A stretch of 64,000 bases of DNA, taken from positions 185,127 to 249,126 of the forward strand of contig NZ_LUKF01000003.1 of the NCBI RefSeq assembly GCF_001592755.1, in the 5' to 3' direction. The notes below the pieces were generated by a model. It saw only the letters and a list, made by a program, of their open reading frames with translations, had not been told where the DNA came from and made no database searches. The translations under genes were made by a program, and so were the position numbers. Of the stretch, positions 59,615-64,000 are shown piece after piece. The stretch is from Bdellovibrio bacteriovorus (GTDB lineage: Bacteria > Bdellovibrionota > Bdellovibrionia > Bdellovibrionales > Bdellovibrionaceae). The first letter of the stretch is position 1. The number at the start of each line of letters is the position of its first letter.

Positions 59615-60727
59615 ATGCAGAAAGTCAGTTTAACCCGCCTTATCGTCGCCTGGGTGACCGTTCTTTGCTTCTTTATCTTCGGTTCTTCCTGGTTGAGCGA
59701 TTTGGGATCCCCGGTGATCTTAACGGGTTTGTTTCTGTGGCTCTTTGCCGTGATTCTTTGGTCAGCATTCGGCGTCGTGCATGAAGCCGAAGAGTTGGCC
59801 GCTCTTTTAGGCGAACCCCACGGCACTTTGATTCTGACTCTTTCCATCGTCATTATTGAAGTGGCCTTGGTTGCGGCAGTTATGTTGGGGGCTAAAGAAG
59901 CTCCGACATTAGGTCGTGACACCATGTTTGCGGTCTTAATGATTATCTTAAATGGCGTTGTCGGCTTGGGACTTCTGATTGGCGGTTACAAATTCAGAGA
60001 GCAATCTTACAACCTTCAAGGATCTGCTTCTTATCTTTCCGTTCTTATTCCCCTGACAACGGTGCCTTTGATTCTGCCGAACTTCACGACATCCACAGAG
60101 GGCGGAACACTGACAACTTTCCAATCGGTGGCGGTCGCTGGCTTTACTATTGTTTTATATGGAATTTTTCTTATCACCCAAACTGGTCGCCACCGCGCCT
60201 TCTACGTTCACCCCGATGCACTGGAAGCGACTAAAGCCGACCACAGCGGTGAGGATGCTGTTGAAATCGCGAAGCACACTGTTTTCAAACACACGATTCT
60301 TTTAATCCTCAATATTTTGCCTATCGTTCTTCTTTCAAAAAGTTTGGCGAAAATCTTGGATCACGGGATCAATTATCTGCAACTTCCCGCAGCACTTGGT
60401 GGTGTGGTGGTGGCCGCGATCGTATTTACCTCCGAAGCCATCAGCTCTTTAAAAGCGGTAGCGCGAAATGATTTGCAGCGCGCGATCAATCTTTGCCTGG
60501 GTTCTGCCGCGTCGACAGTGGGGCTTACTGTGCCCGCAGTTCTAATTATTGGTCTTATCACGGGACAACCCGTGGTCCTGGGATTGAAACCGACAGAGAT
60601 GACATTGCTTGCAATCACATTGTTGCTAAGCACGCTCACATTTTCGAACAAAAGAACAACCCTGCTTGAGGGTGCTGTGCATCTCACGGTATTCTTCGTC
60701 TACATCACTTTGGTATTCAGCCCTTAG
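59615..60727 (+). CDS. chaA: ChaA-type calcium (sodium)/proton antiporter
   Basis: 370 aa, about eleven membrane helices. The two alpha repeats of the CaCA superfamily are clear: GEPHGTLILTLSIVIIEVAL with the acidic pair, and VFTSEAISSLKAVARNDLQRAINLCLGSAAS. Size equals E. coli ChaA. It exchanges Ca2+ or Na+ for H+ in the inner membrane. ATG with an excellent AGGAGG six bases upstream. Followed after 12 bases by the CinA-like gene. Confidence 0.9.
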   Translation: MQKVSLTRLIVAWVTVLCFFIFGSSWLSDLGSPVILTGLFLWLFAVILWSAFGVVHEAEELAALLGEPHGTLILTLSIVIIEVALVAAVMLGAKEAPTLGRDTMFAVLMIILNGVVGLGLLIGGYKFREQSYNLQGSASYLSVLIPLTTVPLILPNFTTSTEGGTLTTFQSVAVAGFTIVLYGIFLITQTGRHRAFYVHPDALEATKADHSGEDAVEIAKHTVFKHTILLILNILPIVLLSKSLAKILDHGINYLQLPAALGGVVVAAIVFTSEAISSLKAVARNDLQRAINLCLGSAASTVGLTVPAVLIIGLITGQPVVLGLKPTEMTLLAITLLLSTLTFSNKRTTLLEGAVHLTVFFVYITLVFSP

Positions 60728-60739
60728 GGAGTCTTGAAA

Positions 60740-61843
60740 ATGAAAGCAGCCATCTTCGGTATCGGCACAGAACTTACTGATGGACAGATCGTTAATAAAA
60801 ATGCCTCGTGGATTTCCAAAAAATTAAAGCAACGAGGCCTGACGACAAATGCTCATTTGGTAGTCCCTGACGAACGCAAGCTGATGCGCGAGGGTTTGGA
60901 GTTTTGCGCCAGCAAAGCCGATTTGCTTTTTATCACCGGCGGTTTAGGGCCGACGTCCGATGACTTCACTCGCGACATAGTAACAGAATGGGCCGGAGTG
61001 CCTTTGAAGTTTGACGAGGCCTCTTGGCAACACGTGAACGACCGCCTGACATCGCGCGGATACGTCGTTAAAGAAATTCAAAAACAGCAATGTTATTTCC
61101 CTGAAGGAAGCAAAGTTCTTAAGAACATGCAAGGCACGGCCAATGCTTTTTACCTAGAAGCTCACGGCAAAAAAGTTTTCGTACTTCCGGGACCTCCCCG
61201 CGAAATCGAATCCGTGTGGGATGATTACATCGCGGACTGGTTGAATGAACATACAAAGCATTTAGATCCTTTTGTCACTCGTATGTGGGATACGATGGGA
61301 GTCGGCGAATCCGACGTCGCTGTGATCGTTGAAGATGTTTTAAAGAATGTGACTGTCGAAAAAGGCTATCGTGTTCATCTTCCTTACGTGGAAGTGAAGC
61401 TTTCCTATTTTAAATCTCAAGAAAAAGAGATGGAAGAGGTCGTCAACAATCTGACAGAGGCCCTTCAGTTCTGTACAATCACTCGCGATGCCGAAGATGT
61501 CGCCGAAGTGTTCGCGCAAAAACTAAAAGAAATAAATTCGATTTGTCTGATCGATGAAGTGACCGGTCAATTCTTGATGAATCGTTTGATGCCAGTTTTA
61601 CGCGACTATATGACAGATAAATCGTGGAGCTTTTCAAAATCTCGCACCGTGAAAAGCCCCGCCGACTTGCACCTGCATGTTTTACCTAAAGACGAGCACA
61701 GCTGTGAAGTCAGTCTTGAATTTCGCGGTAGAAAAATAAAGGATCTGATCACCAGTCCTTATAAGACCGCGAATATGCGCGAAAGACGTCATCAATACTT
61801 TGCAGAGATGGCGCTGATCTTTTGGATGAAAAATTTAAACTAG
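60740..61843 (+). CDS. CinA-like protein with degenerate C-terminal domain
   Basis: 367 aa from the ATG at 60740 (GGGAG eight bases upstream). Residues ~1-170 are the molybdopterin-binding-like (COG1058) domain: GIGTELTDGQIVNKNASWI, LFITGGLGPTSDDFTRDI and FVLPGPPREIESVW. A linker domain follows to ~250. The last ~115 residues occupy the place of the PncC-type nicotinamide-nucleotide amidase but lack its SxTGG catalytic signature; only LIDEVTGQFLMNRL remains similar. So ADP-ribose pyrophosphatase-type activity may persist while deamidase is lost. Confidence 0.8.
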   Translation: MKAAIFGIGTELTDGQIVNKNASWISKKLKQRGLTTNAHLVVPDERKLMREGLEFCASKADLLFITGGLGPTSDDFTRDIVTEWAGVPLKFDEASWQHVNDRLTSRGYVVKEIQKQQCYFPEGSKVLKNMQGTANAFYLEAHGKKVFVLPGPPREIESVWDDYIADWLNEHTKHLDPFVTRMWDTMGVGESDVAVIVEDVLKNVTVEKGYRVHLPYVEVKLSYFKSQEKEMEEVVNNLTEALQFCTITRDAEDVAEVFAQKLKEINSICLIDEVTGQFLMNRLMPVLRDYMTDKSWSFSKSRTVKSPADLHLHVLPKDEHSCEVSLEFRGRKIKDLITSPYKTANMRERRHQYFAEMALIFWMKNLN

Positions 61844-62448
61844 GATAAAGACAAAAAGGCCCAGAGCGAGATGCTTGTGCCTAAAAGACCCAAGCTGCAC
61901 ATGCCTGCAAAGAAGAGCCTCTGCAGTTTTTCTTTTTTTAATACCAAACTGAGGGCCCCTAAGACCAAACAGATTTGAAAAAAGAGGCTCGCCATATCAA
62001 AGCGGTCCCCAGCTTTTCCCAGTGCTGCGAGATGAACTTCCATCTCTTGGGCGCCGATGATTTTGCCTAGCTCTCCGTTTACGTCTTGAATCCAGTTTTC
62101 TTTTCCGACGGATTCAGAGCCTTTCAAGATTTCGTTTTTTTCTTTTTTATAGCGCAGGATTTTTTTATTCAAATCCGCAATATGGTTGTCGATGCCTTCG
62201 CTCGCCCGGGCCTGGATGGCGCCGGCCTCTTTTAAACTCACCAGCAAAGATTTTTCGCCTTCAACCAAAGTTTCTTTGATACTTTTGGATTGGTACCACA
62301 TATAGGCAGCGGCTTTTTCATTCGTGCCGATGATTTCATCATCACCGTACTTACCTGCTACCAGGTCACTCACCGCCATGACCGCCGCAAAAACCGCGAT
62401 CACAACCCCACAACGCATTTCAAAATTTGAATTCTTTTCTTCTGTCAT
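61840..62448 (-). CDS. DUF4337-like membrane protein
   Basis: 202 aa from the ATG at 62448. One N-terminal helix (~13-30), a long charged middle part with YMWYQSKSIKETL, and two C-terminal helices (~148-190). This layout resembles DUF4337 proteins, of unknown role. The start is 13 bases after the T tract of the S1-protein terminator, so it is probably expressed by read-through. Four-base overlap with the convergent CinA-like gene. Confidence 0.7.
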   Translation of the reverse strand: MTEEKNSNFEMRCGVVIAVFAAVMAVSDLVAGKYGDDEIIGTNEKAAAYMWYQSKSIKETLVEGEKSLLVSLKEAGAIQARASEGIDNHIADLNKKILRYKKEKNEILKGSESVGKENWIQDVNGELGKIIGAQEMEVHLAALGKAGDRFDMASLFFQICLVLGALSLVLKKEKLQRLFFAGMCSLGLLGTSISLWAFLSLS

Positions 62449-62460
62449 AACCAATGATGC

Positions 62461-62490
62461 AAAATAAAATAAGGGACCTTGCGGTCCCCT
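62461..62490 (-). terminator. terminator of the S1-repeat gene
   Basis: GGGACC / GGTCCC with GCAA loop, extended by flanking pairs, and on the minus strand a TTATTTTATTTT tail. Confidence 0.8.
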
Positions 62491-62546
62491 ATTTGTTAAG
62501 TACATTAGTTATAATGACTTTGATTTTTTTCGTCAATGCCGTCTGA

Positions 62547-63740
62547 TTATTTTGGTTTGATATTCAAATTCTTGAACGCATCACCCAAAGAACCAAAACC
62601 AGAATTAGCAGCCGTGTGTTGTTTCCAACTAGCGTCTTCCACTTCACCAGGCAAACCCAAAGAGATCTTCTTTTCTTCAAAAAGAATTTGATCTACTTGA
62701 ACCGTCACCTCATCACCCCGTTTTTTATTTTCAAACTGGCTGGCATCCACAGAGTCACGCCATTTTGATTTTGGCAATAGACCTGTCACACCCGGAGCGA
62801 TGTTCACAAACAGACCGTAGACTTCTTTTTTCTCGACTTTCCCTTTAACCACAGTTCCCACCGGGAATTTCTGAGGCACTTGCAACCAAGGATTACCTTC
62901 GCCGTCAGCTTGCTTCAAAGACAAAGAAATCTTCAACTTGCCATCAAGCTCTTCTGTCTTAAGAAGTTTCACTGTCACTGATTGACCGATAGAAACCACT
63001 TCATGCGGGTCATGAATACGAGACCAGCCAAGTTCAGAAACGTGGATCAAACCTTCAATACCTGCTTCAAGCTCAACAAAAGCACCAAAGCGTTCGATAC
63101 GAACAATTTTGCCATCAAGAAGAGCACCGGGTTGGTGCTTTAACATGAAGGTCCCTTCGTTCTCGGCACGTTGAAGCTCTAAGAAACGACGACGAGACAC
63201 AACCATGTTGCGCTTATCCATTTGCGTGATCAAAAACTCAAACTTCTTACCAACGTATTCGTTAGCATCAGTCGCAAATTTCAAATCAATCTGACTGATA
63301 GGACAGAAAGCCGTTTTACCTTGAACATTGACACGGAATCCACCGTTGCAAGTCTCAGTAACACGTCCTTCAACAGGAAGTTCCATATCAAAAGCATCTT
63401 CCAAAGAATCCGTCGTCGCGTTCTTAGAACCACGCTTAGAAAGACGAATCTCGCCATTTTTAAATGCCGTTACCACACAGTCGATCACATCACCGACTTT
63501 GTATTTAACTTCTTTATTTTCGTCCAAAAGATCCTTCGTTAAGATTAAACCATCCACTGGCGTGCCAGTTGAAACAAAGGCCTCTTCTTTACCGATAGAA
63601 AGAATTTCCCCACGAATGTCATCACCCACACGAAGCTTGCGATCCAATCCTTTTTCAGATTGCGCAAACAACTCTTCAAAACTCGCAAAGTCTTTCGACT
63701 CTTCAATATCATCACCAAAAATATCTTTTTTCTTAGACAT
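62547..63740 (-). CDS. S1 RNA-binding repeat protein (ribosomal protein S1-like)
   Basis: 397 aa with four S1 domains at about residues 38-105, 118-188, 205-275 and 293-362. Typical strands: GDDIRGEILSIGKEEAFVST, VEGRVTETCNGGFRVNVQGK, LDGKIVRIERFGAFVELEAGIEGLIHVSEL and VKGKVEKKEVYGLFVNIAPG. The third repeat is the classical one. E. coli S1 has six repeats, so this is a shorter S1 or an S1-like second copy; which one cannot be told from this window. It binds mRNA at the ribosome. Confidence 0.82.
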   Translation of the reverse strand: MSKKKDIFGDDIEESKDFASFEELFAQSEKGLDRKLRVGDDIRGEILSIGKEEAFVSTGTPVDGLILTKDLLDENKEVKYKVGDVIDCVVTAFKNGEIRLSKRGSKNATTDSLEDAFDMELPVEGRVTETCNGGFRVNVQGKTAFCPISQIDLKFATDANEYVGKKFEFLITQMDKRNMVVSRRRFLELQRAENEGTFMLKHQPGALLDGKIVRIERFGAFVELEAGIEGLIHVSELGWSRIHDPHEVVSIGQSVTVKLLKTEELDGKLKISLSLKQADGEGNPWLQVPQKFPVGTVVKGKVEKKEVYGLFVNIAPGVTGLLPKSKWRDSVDASQFENKKRGDEVTVQVDQILFEEKKISLGLPGEVEDASWKQHTAANSGFGSLGDAFKNLNIKPK

Positions 63741-64000
63741 AAAATCGTCCTTTAAATCTCATAAACCAAGAGTCCGAAAGCTTACCCTTGAACGCTAAAA
63801 AAACCAATGAGCAAATACAGTCGGGCTCTCAGGGCATTTAAAAACGCTTGAGGTGCTTATTGGCCCCGAGAAAAATCTGAAGCGAAGCTCCAAAAAGTAG
63901 GTTTTAGGGGGCGCAGCCAACAAAGACTCGCGTTGTTGGACCCCCGGGCGTATGGCGGGGTTGGTTTGGAACATTGAGCCCAAACCAACAAACCAACAAA
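63741..64000. other. 260-base gap with GTTGG-type inverted repeats at the window end
   Basis: Holds the leader of the S1-repeat gene and, from ~63915, CCAACA/TGTTGG and GGTTGGTTTGG/CCAAACCAAC pairs followed by two more CAAACCAACA-type units. No gene seen. The next gene lies beyond the window. Confidence 0.5.

Overview
The window reads as chromosome from a Bdellovibrio-like predatory bacterium (Bdellovibrionota). This is an inference from gene content: many signal-peptide and lipobox proteins, secreted hydrolases (matrixin-type metalloprotease, endonuclease I, S41, M23 and HExxH peptidases, a PTP-type phytase lipoprotein), short AMP nucleosidase, Hsp33, fused PutA and many lineage-restricted secreted proteins. 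There are no transposases, phage structural genes or CRISPR arrays, so most of it looks like ordinary chromosome.

Layout. 1-9.2 kb: 3' end of mutS2, a lipase-maturation-factor membrane protein, lipoproteins, a protein with a tandem duplicated domain, a coiled-coil/HSP20 fusion, a LuxR-type HTH protein and a matrixin lipoprotein. 9.2-20 kb: NAD-type isocitrate dehydrogenase paired with a CofE-like ligase, an orphan histidine kinase, Hsp33 and a large bifunctional PutA. 20-33 kb: isochorismatase-like hydrolase behind a structured leader, endonuclease I, rhomboid/RDD pair, S41 peptidase, Fis-type HTH protein, a repeat-rich gap (26.5-27.2 kb), Dps, AMP nucleosidase, pirin, M23 peptidase and a secreted HExxH protein.

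33.9-45.4 kb is the most coherent system: a nitric oxide reductase regulon. norC-norB-norQ-norD-crp runs leftward, a hemerythrin/PAS protein sits beside it, and norE-norF-ctaA-trhP-chorismate mutase runs rightward. Two copies of the palindrome GTTATGA-N6-TCATAAC lie in front of the two nor promoters. A second Crp/Fnr gene at 44.7 kb has an FNR-like box, and opposite it is an unlisted 45-codon hydrophobic peptide coupled to an outer-membrane-type protein. Oddities here: NorC carries two haem-c sites, norF appears frameshifted in an A5 run, and a haem A synthase is inside the nor operon.

45-64 kb: a 1071-aa repeat lipoprotein, an AAC(3)-I-like acetyltransferase, tRNA-Arg, a LemA/TPM operon, a pseudouridine synthase-methyltransferase fusion, PTP-like phytase, TrmH, acyl-CoA dehydrogenase, ChaA, CinA-like protein and an S1-repeat protein.

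Non-coding structure is plentiful. It includes two nested palindromic elements that contain the stop codon of the convergent gene, a 142-bp hairpin element with 22-bp perfect arms, a 20-bp inverted repeat between divergent genes, structured leaders before icd and the isochorismatase gene, and three genes that begin directly after an intrinsic terminator. Everything here was read by eye; no database search or folding program was run.
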